A stretch of 64,000 nucleotides of DNA from Streptomyces rishiriensis (GCF_030815485.1 NZ_JAUSWV010000002.1:1798001-1862000), one strand, 5' to 3'; numbered from the stretch's first letter, positions 52,470 through 61,431 are shown. A program made the numbers and translations. Notes: generated by a model not told the origin, from the sequence alone.

Positions 52470-53171
52470 TCAGGGCGCCAGGATGTCCAGTTCCTGGAGG
52501 GCGCCGACCGTGATCTCCCGGGTCAGCTCCTCCGCGCGGGCCGCGTCGCCCTCGCGGACCGCTTCCGCGACCTGGACGTGGAGGGTGACGGCGGCCGGGT
52601 CGGGGTCCTCGAACATGACCTCGTGATGGGTGCGGCCGGCCAGGACCTCCGCGACGACGTCGCCGAGGCGGGCGAACATCTCGTTGCCCGAGGCGGCGAG
52701 GATCACCCGGTGGAAGGCGACGTCGTGGAGGAGGTATCCCTCCAGCCGGTGGCCGCGTGAGTTCGCCACCATGCCGAGAGCGCACTCCGTGAGTTCGGCG
52801 CACTGCCCGGCCGTGGCGTGTCTCGCCGCCAGGCCGGCCGCGACCGGCTCGATCGCCGAGCGCAGGACGGTGAGCGAGCGCAGCTGGTGGGGGCGGTCGG
52901 CGCCGGCCAGCCGCCAGCGGATGACCTGCGGGTCGTAGACGTTCCACTCGGTCTTGGGGCGGACCGTCACGCCCACCCGGCGGCGGGACTCGACCAGGAG
53001 CATGGACTCCAGGACCCGGACCGCCTCACGCATCACGGAGCGTGAGACGTCGAAACGCTGGGCGAGTTCGTCGGTGCGCAGAACGCTGCCCGGCGGGTAC
53101 TCACCCGCGGTGATCGCGGGCCCTAGGGCGTCCAGTACTCGGCCGTGCAGACCCCGGCCCGGAGTGGTCAT
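52470..53171 (-). CDS. gntR: FadR-subfamily GntR regulator of gluconate genes
   Basis: 233-residue repressor: winged helix (about 10-75, LRTDELAQRFDVSRSVMREAVRVLESM) and an FCD ligand domain (about 95-220). It is divergent from gntK-gntP; in S. coelicolor the equivalent regulator represses gluconate genes and is released by gluconate or 6-phosphogluconate. Two palindromes lie in the shared 140-bp promoter region. Confidence 0.9.
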   Translation of the reverse strand: MTTPGRGLHGRVLDALGPAITAGEYPPGSVLRTDELAQRFDVSRSVMREAVRVLESMLLVESRRRVGVTVRPKTEWNVYDPQVIRWRLAGADRPHQLRSLTVLRSAIEPVAAGLAARHATAGQCAELTECALGMVANSRGHRLEGYLLHDVAFHRVILAASGNEMFARLGDVVAEVLAGRTHHEVMFEDPDPAAVTLHVQVAEAVREGDAARAEELTREITVGALQELDILAP

Positions 53172-53205
53172 GCACTCAGAGTACGGGGTAGATCACGGAG
53201 CCAAA

Positions 53206-53251
53206 AAGTCAGACTTATTTGTCACAGACTCTTGAATTAGTCGTACCTAAT
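53206..53251. promoter_or_regulatory. gntR-gntK divergent operator region
   Basis: AT-rich patch with AAGT-CAG-ACTT (53206-53216) and ATTAG-TCGTAC-CTAAT (53236-53251), two inverted repeats 19 bp apart between gntR and gntK. The spacing fits paired GntR dimers; the boxes also overlap probable -35/-10 elements. Confidence 0.5.
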
Positions 53252-53311
53252 CGGTTTCAGTGTCGTCGGCGTCCGTTGGCGTCAGACGTCGAGGCAGACA
53301 GCGAGGCAGAG

Positions 53312-53830
53312 ATGCGTACCCCCCACGTCGTCGTGGTGATGGGCGTCGCCGGCACGGGCAAGACCACCATCGGTCCCCTGCTCGCCGCCCGGCTGGGCGT
53401 TCCGTACGCCGAGGGTGACGACTTCCACCCGCAGGCCAACATCGACAAGATGTCGGCCGGCACCCCGCTCGGCGACGACGACCGGTGGCCGTGGCTCGAC
53501 GCCATCGGCGGCTGGGCGGACGCGCGAGCCGGTCTCGGCGGGGTCGTCAGCTGCTCGGCGCTGAAGCGGTCGTACCGCGACCGGCTGCGGGCGACGGCCC
53601 CGGGGGTCGTCTTCGTGCATCTCGCGGGCGACCGCGCGCTGATCGAGGACCGCATGGCCCACCGGCAGGGCCACTTCATGCCGACCGCGCTGCTCGACTC
53701 CCAGTTCGCCACGCTCCAGCCCCTCCAGGCGGACGAGGCGGGCGTCGTCGTGGACGTCTCCGGCAGCCCGGAGGCCATCACCGGGCGGGCCGTGACCGCG
53801 CTCGACGCGCTCGCTCAGCCTGCCGAGTAG
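53312..53830 (+). CDS. gntK: Gluconokinase
   Basis: 172-residue P-loop kinase phosphorylating gluconate to 6-phosphogluconate for the pentose phosphate pathway. Walker A GVAGTGKT (11-18); CSALKRSYRDRLR near residue 75 and MAHRQGHFMP near residue 115 are family signatures. I chose ATG 53312 preceded by GAGG; an open frame runs upstream to 53219 through the operator, so it is not coding there. 45 bp before gntP. Confidence 0.94.
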   Translation: MRTPHVVVVMGVAGTGKTTIGPLLAARLGVPYAEGDDFHPQANIDKMSAGTPLGDDDRWPWLDAIGGWADARAGLGGVVSCSALKRSYRDRLRATAPGVVFVHLAGDRALIEDRMAHRQGHFMPTALLDSQFATLQPLQADEAGVVVDVSGSPEAITGRAVTALDALAQPAE

Positions 53831-53875
53831 TACCGCAGTCCCCTCCCCGTCCCCATACCTGCAAGGGAATCACCC

Positions 53876-55273
53876 GTGACCAGACTCAGTGTCGAGACAC
53901 TGGCAGCGGACACCGTCGAGCCGATCACCTCGGCCGGCCACGCACAGCTGGGCATCGCCGTGCTGGCGGGCATCGCCGTGATCGTGCTGCTCATCACCCG
54001 GTTCAAGCTCCACGCCTTCCTGGCGCTGACGATCGGCTCGCTCGCGCTGGGCGCGTTCGCCGGGGCGCCGCTCGACAAGGCCATCGCCTCGTTCACCACC
54101 GGCCTCGGCGCCACCGTCGCCGGGGTGGGCGTGCTGATAGCGCTGGGCGCGATCCTCGGCAAGATGCTCGCGGACTCCGGCGGCGCCGACCAGATCGTGG
54201 ACACGATCCTGGCCAGGGCGGGCGGCCGCTCGATGCCGTGGGCGATGGTGCTGATCGCCTCCGTCATCGGCCTGCCGCTGTTCTTCGAGGTCGGCGTGGT
54301 GCTGCTGATCCCGGTCGTGCTGATGGTCGCCAAGCGGGGCAACTACTCGCTCATGCGGATCGGCATCCCGGCGCTGGCCGGCCTGTCGGTGATGCACGGT
54401 CTCGTGCCTCCGCACCCCGGCCCGCTGGTCGCGATCGACGCGGTCGGCGCCAACCTGGGCGTCACCCTGGCGCTGGGCGTGCTCGTCGCCGTCCCGACGG
54501 TCGTCGTCGCGGGTCCGCTGTTCTCGCGGGTGGCGGCCCGCTGGGTCGACGTCCCGGCCCCCGACCGCATGATTCCCCAGCGGCCCTCCGAGGACCTGAA
54601 GCAGCGGCCCGGCTTCGGCGCCACGCTGGCCACCATCCTGCTGCCCGTCGTGCTGATGCTGTCCAAGGCGCTGGTCGACATCGTGGTGGACGACCCCGAG
54701 CACACCGTGCAGCGCGTCTTCGACGTCGTCGGCTCGCCCCTGATCGCCCTGCTCACCGCCGTGCTCGTCGGCATCTTCACGCTGCTGAGGCCCGCCGGGT
54801 TCGCCAAGGACCGGATCTCGGGGCTGGTCGAGAAGGGGCTCGCCCCCATCGCGGGCATCCTGCTGATCGTCGGCGCGGGCGGCGGCTTCAAGCAGACGCT
54901 GATCGACTGCGGCGTGGGCCAGATGGTCCTGGACATCTCCGAGGACTGGTCGATCCCGGCACTGCTGCTGGCCTGGCTGATCGCGGTGACCATCCGCCTG
55001 GCGACCGGCTCGGCGACCGTGGCGACGATCTCGGCGGCCGGCCTGGTCGCGCCGCTCGCGGCCGACATGTCGACCACCCACACCGCCCTGCTCGTCCTGG
55101 CCATCGGCGCCGGCTCGCTCTTCTTCAGCCATGTCAACGACGCGGGATTCTGGCTGGTGAAGGAGTACTTCGGGCTCAGTGTCGGCCAGAACATCAAGAC
55201 CTGGTCGGTCATGGAGACCATCATCTCCGTGGTCGCCGGCGGCCTGGTCCTGCTCCTCTCGCTGGTCATCTAG
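53876..55273 (+). CDS. gntP: Gluconate permease
   Basis: 465-residue GntP-family symporter with about 12-14 membrane helices that imports gluconate with protons. Family landmarks: GVGVLIALGAILGKMLADSGG near residues 83-103, GLPLFFEVGVVLL near 128 and HVNDAGFWLVKEYF near 420. GTG start with AAGGGA upstream. Forms gntK-gntP; the gntZ (6-phosphogluconate dehydrogenase) that I recall next in S. coelicolor is not here. Confidence 0.94.
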   Translation: MTRLSVETLAADTVEPITSAGHAQLGIAVLAGIAVIVLLITRFKLHAFLALTIGSLALGAFAGAPLDKAIASFTTGLGATVAGVGVLIALGAILGKMLADSGGADQIVDTILARAGGRSMPWAMVLIASVIGLPLFFEVGVVLLIPVVLMVAKRGNYSLMRIGIPALAGLSVMHGLVPPHPGPLVAIDAVGANLGVTLALGVLVAVPTVVVAGPLFSRVAARWVDVPAPDRMIPQRPSEDLKQRPGFGATLATILLPVVLMLSKALVDIVVDDPEHTVQRVFDVVGSPLIALLTAVLVGIFTLLRPAGFAKDRISGLVEKGLAPIAGILLIVGAGGGFKQTLIDCGVGQMVLDISEDWSIPALLLAWLIAVTIRLATGSATVATISAAGLVAPLAADMSTTHTALLVLAIGAGSLFFSHVNDAGFWLVKEYFGLSVGQNIKTWSVMETIISVVAGGLVLLLSLVI

Positions 55274-55339
55274 CGGTACGGCGGGAGCGGGACGGAGTAC
55301 GGAGTACCGGCGTGAGTCATCCCCTGTTCGACGACAGCT

Positions 55340-55632
55340 GCCTGCGGCCCGTGCGGCGCGGTCGCCGGGCAGGTGGGCATGCCGCCGCCGGGGCGGAGCC
55401 CGTTCGCCGGGAACCCGGTGGCCGGCCGGGAAATCGAGCTGCGCGGGGCGTTCCGCCTCGACACCGGGTGCGGGGCGGCGCCGCGCCTGCTCGCGGCCGG
55501 GCCCGCCCTCGACGCGCTGATCAGCGCGGTGGTCCCGGTACGGGACGCGGAGTGGGCGTTCGCGCTCGCCGCGGACCGGACCGTTCCCGCAAGGTGGCGC
55601 TGGACGCCGGGAGTCGGGTCGGGACGAGGGTC
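55340..55632 (+). pseudogene. Remnant of an L-idonate 5-dehydrogenase-like gene
   Basis: A conceptual translation starting near 55352 gives VGMPPPGRSPFAGNPVAGRE, then IELRGAFRLDT, ALDALISAVVPVRDAE, FALAADRT. This is the C-terminal part of a zinc alcohol dehydrogenase of the L-idonate 5-dehydrogenase type. Near 55580 the homology jumps frame (DRSRKVALDAGSRV), showing a frameshift, and the N-terminal three quarters are missing. Start near 55340 is only where similarity fades. It follows gntP directly, where a sugar-acid dehydrogenase would make sense. Confidence 0.65.
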
Positions 55633-55643
55633 CGAGGGTCCGC

Positions 55644-56267
55644 CTAGGGGCGCCACAGTCGGTGTTCCCGCTGGGCCCACTCCCGGCTCACGGCACCCGT
55701 GCGCATCCCGCGGCGGGCCTCCGGATCGCCCAGGGCCATGCCGATGTGACCGGCCAGGACGACGCCGACGGTGAGGGCGAGCCAGTCGTGGACGAAGGTC
55801 ACGCTGGTGCGCCACATGATCGGGGTCAGGTGGGTGAACCACATGAGCAGGCCGGTGCCGAGCATCACCAGGGTCGCCCCGGCGATCCAGGCCGCGTAGA
55901 CCTTCTGTCCGGCGTTGAACTTGGCCGCGGGACGCGACTGCCGGCGCTTGTCCCGGCGCAGGGCGGCACCCAGCCAGCGGCGGTCGTGCGGCCCGAAGCG
56001 GTTGAGACGGCGCAGGTCGGCGCGGAACGCGCGGGAGGCGAGGCCCGCCAGGACCGGGACCGGCAGGGCCAGGCCGGCCCATTCGTGGACGCGCACCACC
56101 AGCTCCTGGCGGCCGACGAGCTGCGCGAACTCGGGGATGTACAGAGCGCCCGCCGTCACCACGCACACGCCCATGAGCAGGGCCGTCGTGCGGTGCACCC
56201 ACCGTTCGGCGCGGGTGAAGCGGGGGATCTCGGTGGTCGCCGGCGGCGCCTCAGCTCGTAGGCTCAT
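55644..56267 (-). CDS. Cytochrome b561-type membrane subunit
   Basis: 207-residue protein with four membrane helices and well-spaced histidines (AERWVHRTT, VRVHEWAGLA, WFTHLTPIM, FVHDWLAL, AGHIGMAL) suited to two b-type haems. It resembles formate dehydrogenase gamma subunits. The start overlaps the molybdoenzyme stop by 17 bp, so it probably anchors that enzyme and links it to the quinone pool. N-terminal 25 residues are cytoplasmic. Confidence 0.85.
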   Translation of the reverse strand: MSLRAEAPPATTEIPRFTRAERWVHRTTALLMGVCVVTAGALYIPEFAQLVGRQELVVRVHEWAGLALPVPVLAGLASRAFRADLRRLNRFGPHDRRWLGAALRRDKRRQSRPAAKFNAGQKVYAAWIAGATLVMLGTGLLMWFTHLTPIMWRTSVTFVHDWLALTVGVVLAGHIGMALGDPEARRGMRTGAVSREWAQREHRLWRP

Positions 56268-57039
56268 CGTCCCGTCCGTTCGAGCGGCCGACCCAGGCGT
56301 CGACGTCGTAGCCACGCTCCTCCCAGTAGCCGGGCTTCACCTTCTCGGTGACGGTGATGCCGGAGAGCCACTTGGCGGACTTGTAGAAGTACATGGGCGC
56401 CACATAGAGGCGGACGGGGCCGCCGTGGTCGTGGCCGAGGTCCTTGTCCTGCATGCGCAGGGCGACCAGGACGTCGGCACGGCGGGCCTGGGCGAGGGTG
56501 AGGCTCTCGGTGTAGGCGCCGTCGAAGCAGGTGAAGCGGATCGCGCCGGCCTCGGCGTGCACTCCGGCCGCGTCGAGCAGGGCGGACAGCCGGACGCCCT
56601 CGAAGGGTGTGCCCGGCACCCGCCAGCCGGTGACGCACTGGACGTCCTTGACCATCCGGGTCTGGGGCAGGGCCCTGAGGTCGGCCAGCGTGTAGGCGGC
56701 GGGCCGGTCGACCAGGCCGTCCACGGTGAGGCGGTAGTCGGTGGCGTTCCTGTGCGGGACCGAGGACGTCACCGAGTAGTAGCGGAAACCGCCGCCGTTG
56801 GGGAGCAGGCCGGTGAGGCCGGTGGGGTCCTTGTCGGCGGCGCCGCCGAGGAAGGCCTCCATGCCGCGCTGGAGCGGGGGCGCCGCGACGACTCCCAGGG
56901 CGCCGAGGGCGAGCGTGCCGAGGAAGATCCGGCGGCCGACGGGTGTGCCGCGTTCCGCGGGCGAGGCGGCCGGATACGCTGCCTCGGGCGCCTCGGCCGG
57001 TTCGGAGGGCCCGGGCGGCCCGGGTGGTTCGGGGTTCAC
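56251..57039 (-). CDS. Sulfite-oxidase-fold molybdoenzyme, Tat-exported
   Basis: 262-residue MsrP/YedY-like oxidoreductase. A Tat-type signal (RRIFLG at 36-41 plus hydrophobic stretch) precedes the molybdopterin domain (about 85-255). The molybdenum-ligating Cys is C135 in DVQCVTGWRV, and VYVAPMYFYKSAKW-like residues (RLYVAPMYFY) close the site. It probably works outside the membrane with the b-type cytochrome. Start uncertain: GTG 57039 is preferred; GTG 57117 is possible. Substrate unknown (methionine sulfoxide or another oxyanion). Confidence 0.82.
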   Translation of the reverse strand: MNPEPPGPPGPSEPAEAPEAAYPAASPAERGTPVGRRIFLGTLALGALGVVAAPPLQRGMEAFLGGAADKDPTGLTGLLPNGGGFRYYSVTSSVPHRNATDYRLTVDGLVDRPAAYTLADLRALPQTRMVKDVQCVTGWRVPGTPFEGVRLSALLDAAGVHAEAGAIRFTCFDGAYTESLTLAQARRADVLVALRMQDKDLGHDHGGPVRLYVAPMYFYKSAKWLSGITVTEKVKPGYWEERGYDVDAWVGRSNGRDDEPTS

Positions 57040-57720
57040 CTTTCCATTCGAGCACCCGGGGGCGCGTCGGGGCCAGGGATTCCGGGCGGCCGTCAGACTT
57101 CCGTCATCACTTCTCACCGGGCTCTCAGGTCTTACCGGGCTCCCGGACCGGGCGGCCGGGCGCGGCGGGCCGGGCCGCGTGGAAGGGCCGGTGCGCGTCG
57201 CGGTCCTGGGCCGTCGCGGCGCGGGCGAGGCCGGGGGCCGGTGTCGTCCAGGGCCGGGTCGGCGTCCGGGGCGGCGCTCTCGTGGTCACGGCCGGGAGAG
57301 GGGCGGGGCCAAGAGGGCACCGCGGGGTCTTCCTCTTCTCCTCGGCGGCGGCTCCGGTGCAGCGGTCCGCGATTGGCCGATCGCTCACAGTCAATCCCTG
57401 GGCAGTGCTCACCGCCAAGGGCCGGGGGCGGTGGGCGGCGACCGCTCCCCGCCGATGAGAAATCCGGTGGCGAGCGCCGCTGGTGGGACCGCCTGCCGCC
57501 GGGTGCGCCGGCGTCCGGTGTGGCGTACGCCATGGCGCGGCCCGGCCGGAGCCCACACCATGGCCGTAGGGCCGTCCCGCACCCCCGGCCCTGCTCCCGG
57601 GCGCCGCGGTCGAGTCGACCGCCTCGCTCCGGGTACTCGAGGCGCCTAGGGCGCTGGGACGCTACAGTCGGTCACTACGCATCCCGTCCGTGGTCCGACC
57701 GGATGATCGAGGTAGGCAGC
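57040..57720. other. 680-bp region without a recognised gene
   Basis: Between the molybdoenzyme and the EamA gene. Open frames exist on both strands but consist of Arg/Pro/Ala shadow sequence with no ribosome site or family motif. A TACAGT -10-like box at 57663-57668 probably serves the EamA gene. A small RNA or unrecognised small gene cannot be excluded. Confidence 0.5.
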
Positions 57721-58614
57721 GTGTCGGTTCTGGTTCTGGTTCTCGCCGTGAGTGCCGCCTGCTGCCTGGGCTTCGGCTTCGTACTCCAGCAGAACGCGGC
57801 CCAGCGGGCGCCGCTCGGCGACTTCCTCTCCCCGCGGTTGCTGCTCGACCTGATGAGGGTGCCGCGCTGGCTGGGCGGCATCGGTCTCATGGTGGCGGGC
57901 ATGGCGCTGGGCGCGATCGCGCTCGGACAGGGCGAGATCTCCCTGGTGGAACCGCTGCTCGCGACGAATCTGCTGTTCGCCCTCGCACTCTCCCGGCACC
58001 AGACGAAGCAGTCGCTGGGCCGCCAGGGCTGGGCGGGGCTGATCCTGCTCGCGGGCGGGGTGACCACCTTCATCGTGGCGGGCGAGCCGCGCGGCGGCAG
58101 CGCGGTCACGAACCCGCTGCGGCACTGGCTGATCATCGGGGTGATGGTCGGCCTCGCCCTGCTGCTCACCACGTACGCCAAACGTTCCCGGCTCAGTTCC
58201 GGCCCGGTGCTGCTGTCCCTCGCGGCCGGCCTGCTGTACGGCGTCCAGGACGCGCTGACCAGGGTCAGCGGGCAGCGGTTCGCCGCGGGCGGGCTCGGCG
58301 AGCTGCTGACCGGGTGGCAGCCGTACGCGGTGCTCGCCCTCGGCGTGACCGGCCTCGTCCTGGTCCAGAGCGCGTTCGAGACGGCGCCGCTGCGGATGTC
58401 GCTGCCCGCGCTGACCGCGGCCCAGCCCCTCGCGGGGATCATCTGCGGGGTCGGCTTCCTCGGCGACCGGCTGCGCACCGACACCGGCGCGCTGGCCTGG
58501 GAGGCGGCGGGGCTCGCGGCGATCGTCGCGGGCATCGTGCTCCTCGGACTGCACCCGGCGATGCCGCGCGGCACCGCGCCGCGCGAACGGGTCCCCGACC
58601 TCCAGCCCCAGTAG
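57721..58614 (+). CDS. EamA/DMT-type multidrug or metabolite transporter
   Basis: 297-residue membrane protein with 9-10 helices in two EamA-like halves (about 5-130 and 135-285). LGAIALGQGEISLVEPLLATNLLFAL is a typical half-repeat signature. Exports or imports a small metabolite, unknown. GTG 57721 chosen for the GAGGTAGG site before it; an ATG at 57703 is 6 codons upstream. Confidence 0.82.
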   Translation: MSVLVLVLAVSAACCLGFGFVLQQNAAQRAPLGDFLSPRLLLDLMRVPRWLGGIGLMVAGMALGAIALGQGEISLVEPLLATNLLFALALSRHQTKQSLGRQGWAGLILLAGGVTTFIVAGEPRGGSAVTNPLRHWLIIGVMVGLALLLTTYAKRSRLSSGPVLLSLAAGLLYGVQDALTRVSGQRFAAGGLGELLTGWQPYAVLALGVTGLVLVQSAFETAPLRMSLPALTAAQPLAGIICGVGFLGDRLRTDTGALAWEAAGLAAIVAGIVLLGLHPAMPRGTAPRERVPDLQPQ

Positions 58615-58651
58615 CCGCCGGCCTCGCGGCGGGGCCTGCTTGGATGGACCC

Positions 58652-59167
58652 ATGAGCGCTGCTGACGAGATCCTGGACGTCGTCGACGAGAACGACCGGG
58701 TGGTCGGCCGGTTCCCGCGCGGGCAGGTGTACGCCGAGGGGCTGCGGCACCGCTGTGTCTTCGTCCGGGCCCGGGACGCCGAGGGCCGGGTCTTCGTCCA
58801 CCGCAGGACCGCGACCAAGCTGGTCTTCCCCTCGCTGTACGACATGTTCGTCGGCGGGGTGGTCGGCGCGGGCGAGGCCTACGACGACGCCGCGCTGCGC
58901 GAGGCCGAGGAGGAACTGGGGGTGAGCGGCCTGCCCCGCCCGGAGTTCCGCTTCAAGTTCCTGTACGACGCGGGGGCCGCCGGGAGCTGGTGGTCGGCCG
59001 TCTACGAGGTCCGCTGCGACCTGCCGGTGCGGCCCCAGGTGGAGGAGGTGGCCTGGCACGGCTTCCTGGCCGAGGAGGAGGTCGAACGGCGGCTCTCCGT
59101 CTGGGAATGGGTGCCGGACGGCCTGGCGGCGTACGAACGGCTGAAGGCGCACCGGGCGACCGGCTGA
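58652..59167 (+). CDS. NUDIX hydrolase
   Basis: 171-residue pyrophosphohydrolase. The NUDIX box begins at GGVVGAGEAYDDAALREAEE with the metal-binding Glu pair in REAEEELG. The N-terminus EILDVVDENDRVVGRFPR resembles the IPP isomerase-like/YfcD branch. Cleaves a nucleoside-diphosphate-linked or similar metabolite; substrate unknown. ATG 58652 preferred over an upstream TTG. 37 bp after the transporter gene. Confidence 0.88.
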   Translation: MSAADEILDVVDENDRVVGRFPRGQVYAEGLRHRCVFVRARDAEGRVFVHRRTATKLVFPSLYDMFVGGVVGAGEAYDDAALREAEEELGVSGLPRPEFRFKFLYDAGAAGSWWSAVYEVRCDLPVRPQVEEVAWHGFLAEEEVERRLSVWEWVPDGLAAYERLKAHRATG

Positions 59168-59230
59168 CCGGGGCGGTCCCCCTGCGCACCGGGATCAGGC
59201 GGCCGGTGGTCGGCGGGTAGGGTCCTTCGG

Positions 59231-59623
59231 GTGATCGAGTTCGTACGGAACGTCCGGTTGTGGTTCGCTCCCGAGCAGGTACGGGAGGAGGGCCGCACAC
59301 CCGACTACCGGTTCTCGCTGGCGAACGAGCGCACCTTCCTGGCCTGGCTGCGCACCGCGCTCGCGCTGATCGGCGGGGGCTTCGCGGTGGACCAGTTCCT
59401 GCCGGATCTGCGCTGGGGCTGGCGGGTCGGGCTGGCGCTCGCACTGCTCGCCGCGGGCGTGCTGTGCTCCCTGCGCGCGGTCAACCACTGGATGCGCTGC
59501 GAGCGGGCGATGCGCCGGGGCGAGGATCTGCCCGCCTCCCGCTTCCCGGCGCTGCTGGGTGTGCTGGTCGCGGTGGTGGCGCTGGCGATGGCCGTCGTGG
59601 TGCTGGTGGGGTGGGAGGGGTGA
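59231..59623 (+). CDS. DUF202 membrane protein 1 (YidH-like)
   Basis: 130-residue protein with three membrane helices and the DUF202 core FLAWLRTALALIGGG near residues 35-50. The GTG at 59231 starts it; the -10-like GTAGGG lies 15 bp upstream. Its stop overlaps the next gene (GTGA). DUF202 proteins are small integral membrane proteins of unknown role. Confidence 0.87.
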   Translation: MIEFVRNVRLWFAPEQVREEGRTPDYRFSLANERTFLAWLRTALALIGGGFAVDQFLPDLRWGWRVGLALALLAAGVLCSLRAVNHWMRCERAMRRGEDLPASRFPALLGVLVAVVALAMAVVVLVGWEG

Positions 59624-59946
59624 ACGAAGCCGCCCGGTCGGCGCGTGACCCCGGTCTCCAGCCCGAGCGGACCCGGCTCGCCTGGCGCCGTACGACGCTG
59701 GCCAGCACCGTGGCCGCCGTGCTCGCCGCGAAGGCGGCGCTGCACGGCGGGGTGTCGGTGGTCGGGCTCGTCGCGGGAGCGCTGTGCTGCGGATTGTGGC
59801 TGGCGTTCCTGCTGCTCGCGCACCACCGGATCCACGCCCTCTCCGTCACGGCGAGCCCGGCGGCCCTCACGCCACGGCACGCCACGGCCGCGGTCCTGTG
59901 CGCGGTCGCGACGGCGGTGTGCGCCGCGGCGCTGGTGGTGGTCTAG
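59620..59946 (+). CDS. DUF202 membrane protein 2
   Basis: 108-residue protein, also DUF202: PERTRLAWRRTTLAS near residues 15-29, then two or three helices. GTG overlaps the stop of the first DUF202 gene (GTGA), GGGAGGGG before it. The two probably form a heteromer, as such tandem pairs are common. Confidence 0.87.
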   Translation: MNEAARSARDPGLQPERTRLAWRRTTLASTVAAVLAAKAALHGGVSVVGLVAGALCCGLWLAFLLLAHHRIHALSVTASPAALTPRHATAAVLCAVATAVCAAALVVV

Positions 59947-59971
59947 GGGCCTCGCCGGATCCCGGCCGGTC

Positions 59972-60931
59972 TCACCCTTCCGCGCTCCCTGCGGCCTCGT
60001 CCGCCCAGTCGACCGTCACCACGATCTTGCCCCGGGTGCGGCCCTGTTCGTTCAGCCGATGGGCGTCCGCGGCGCGCTCCAAGGGGAACGTCTCGGACAC
60101 GTGCACGGACACCACGCCCTGTTCGGCCAGTTCCGACAGCCGGGTGAGGTCCTCGGCGTCGGGCCGGACCCAGAAGTACCGGCCGCCGTATCCGACGACG
60201 TCCCCGTCGGCGATGGAGGCCAGGCGTCCCTCCGGGGCCAGCAGATTGGCGGAGACCTTCAGCGTGTCGCCGCCGATCGTGTCGAAGGCCGCGTCCACGC
60301 CCTCGGGGGCCAGCCCGCGCACCCGTTCGGACAACCCCTCGCCGTAGGTCACCGGCTCGCCGCCCAGCGAGCGGACGAAGTCGTGGTTGGCCTCGCTCGC
60401 CGTGCCGATCACGCGGGCGCCGAGATGGCGGGCGAGCTGCACGGCGATGGAGCCGACGCCGCCCGCGGCCGCGTGCACGAGAACGGTCTCGCCCCGTTTC
60501 ACCCGGAGGGCCCGGGTCAGCACCTGGTAGGCGGTGAGCCCGGTCAGCGGCAGGCCCGCGGCCTCCTCCCAGGTGAGGTTGCGGGGCTTGCGGGCGAGGG
60601 TGCGGACGGGAGCGGCGACGTACTCGGCGAAGGTGCCGCGGGAGAGGAAGTCCTCGCGGACGTAGCCGATGACCTCGTCGCCGACCGCGTACTCCACGAC
60701 GGACACCCCGAGCTGCACGACGACGCCGGACACGTCCCAGCCGGGGATCACCGGGAAGACGGCTTCGAACATCGGGTCCAGGTATCCCTCGCGGGCCTTC
60801 CAGTCGACGGGGTTCACGGCCGCCGCCCGGACCTTCACCAGCACCGAGTCGGGGCCGATCCTGGGCTCGCGGACGTCCCCGTACGCGAGCGTCTCGGGGC
60901 CGCCGTAGCGTGAGTAGCTGATGGCCTTCAT
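59972..60931 (-). CDS. NADPH:quinone-reductase-like oxidoreductase
   Basis: 319-residue zinc-free medium-chain dehydrogenase/reductase. The GroES-like domain starts with MKAISYSRYGGPETL; the NADPH fold has AAAGGVGSIAVQLARHLGARVIGT (in parts) with Arg/Thr after strand 2. Catalyses NADPH-dependent reduction of a quinone or enone; substrate unknown. ATG 60931. Divergent from the His-rich gene. Confidence 0.9.
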   Translation of the reverse strand: MKAISYSRYGGPETLAYGDVREPRIGPDSVLVKVRAAAVNPVDWKAREGYLDPMFEAVFPVIPGWDVSGVVVQLGVSVVEYAVGDEVIGYVREDFLSRGTFAEYVAAPVRTLARKPRNLTWEEAAGLPLTGLTAYQVLTRALRVKRGETVLVHAAAGGVGSIAVQLARHLGARVIGTASEANHDFVRSLGGEPVTYGEGLSERVRGLAPEGVDAAFDTIGGDTLKVSANLLAPEGRLASIADGDVVGYGGRYFWVRPDAEDLTRLSELAEQGVVSVHVSETFPLERAADAHRLNEQGRTRGKIVVTVDWADEAAGSAEG

Positions 60932-61043
60932 GGGTCCGACCCTCCGGGGTACCCGGACGCCACGCAAGCCGAATGACCCCATATGCGAGGTTCGCGTGAC
61001 AGCCTGTCCGACGTCATCCCCCGCGGCTTCGAAGGTGAGCAGC

Positions 61044-61340
61044 ATGACCACCCTCCATCTCGAGCACTCCGCCCACACCCACACGCACGGCCCGGACTGC
61101 GGGCACACCGAGGTGCGGCACGGCGACCACGTCGACTACGTCCACGACGGGCATCTGCACCGCGAGCACGGCGGCCACTGGGACGAGTGCGAGCCGGGCG
61201 GGCATGTGGCCCACGACGGGCACGAGCACCGGCACGGCGAGGACTGCGGGCACGCGCGCGTGCCGCACGGCGACCACATGGACTATCTGCACGACGGGCA
61301 CCGGCACGCCGAGCACGACGGCCACTGGGACGACCACTGA
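61044..61340 (+). CDS. Histidine-rich tandem-repeat metal-binding protein
   Basis: 98 residues with about 29 histidines. Two ~30-residue repeats, DCGHTEVRHGDHVDYVHDGH and DCGHARVPHGDHMDYLHDGH, each ending in HGGHWDE / HDGHWDD, follow a His-Thr-rich start. Each repeat has a Cys. This is a plausible zinc or nickel store or chaperone, cytoplasmic (no signal). ATG 61044 with GGTGAGC before it. A strong hairpin at 61392 ends the transcript. Confidence 0.85.
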   Translation: MTTLHLEHSAHTHTHGPDCGHTEVRHGDHVDYVHDGHLHREHGGHWDECEPGGHVAHDGHEHRHGEDCGHARVPHGDHMDYLHDGHRHAEHDGHWDDH

Positions 61341-61391
61341 CGCGTCCGGAGGACGACGGCGGAGACGGCCGGGACGGCCGGGAACCGCGCT

Positions 61392-61431
61392 GACGACGGC
61401 TCCCCGGGCATCGGCCGGGGGAGCCGTCGTC
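61392..61431 (+). terminator. Terminator after the His-rich gene
   Basis: 14-bp perfect stem GACGACGGCTCCCC / GGGGAGCCGTCGTC with a 12-nt loop. Confidence 0.8.

Noticed and set aside
57125..57556. 143-codon minus-strand ORF upstream of the molybdoenzyme
   Set aside because: Arg/Pro/Ala-rich, no family features, no ribosome site, and other strands are equally open. Left as an unassigned gap.
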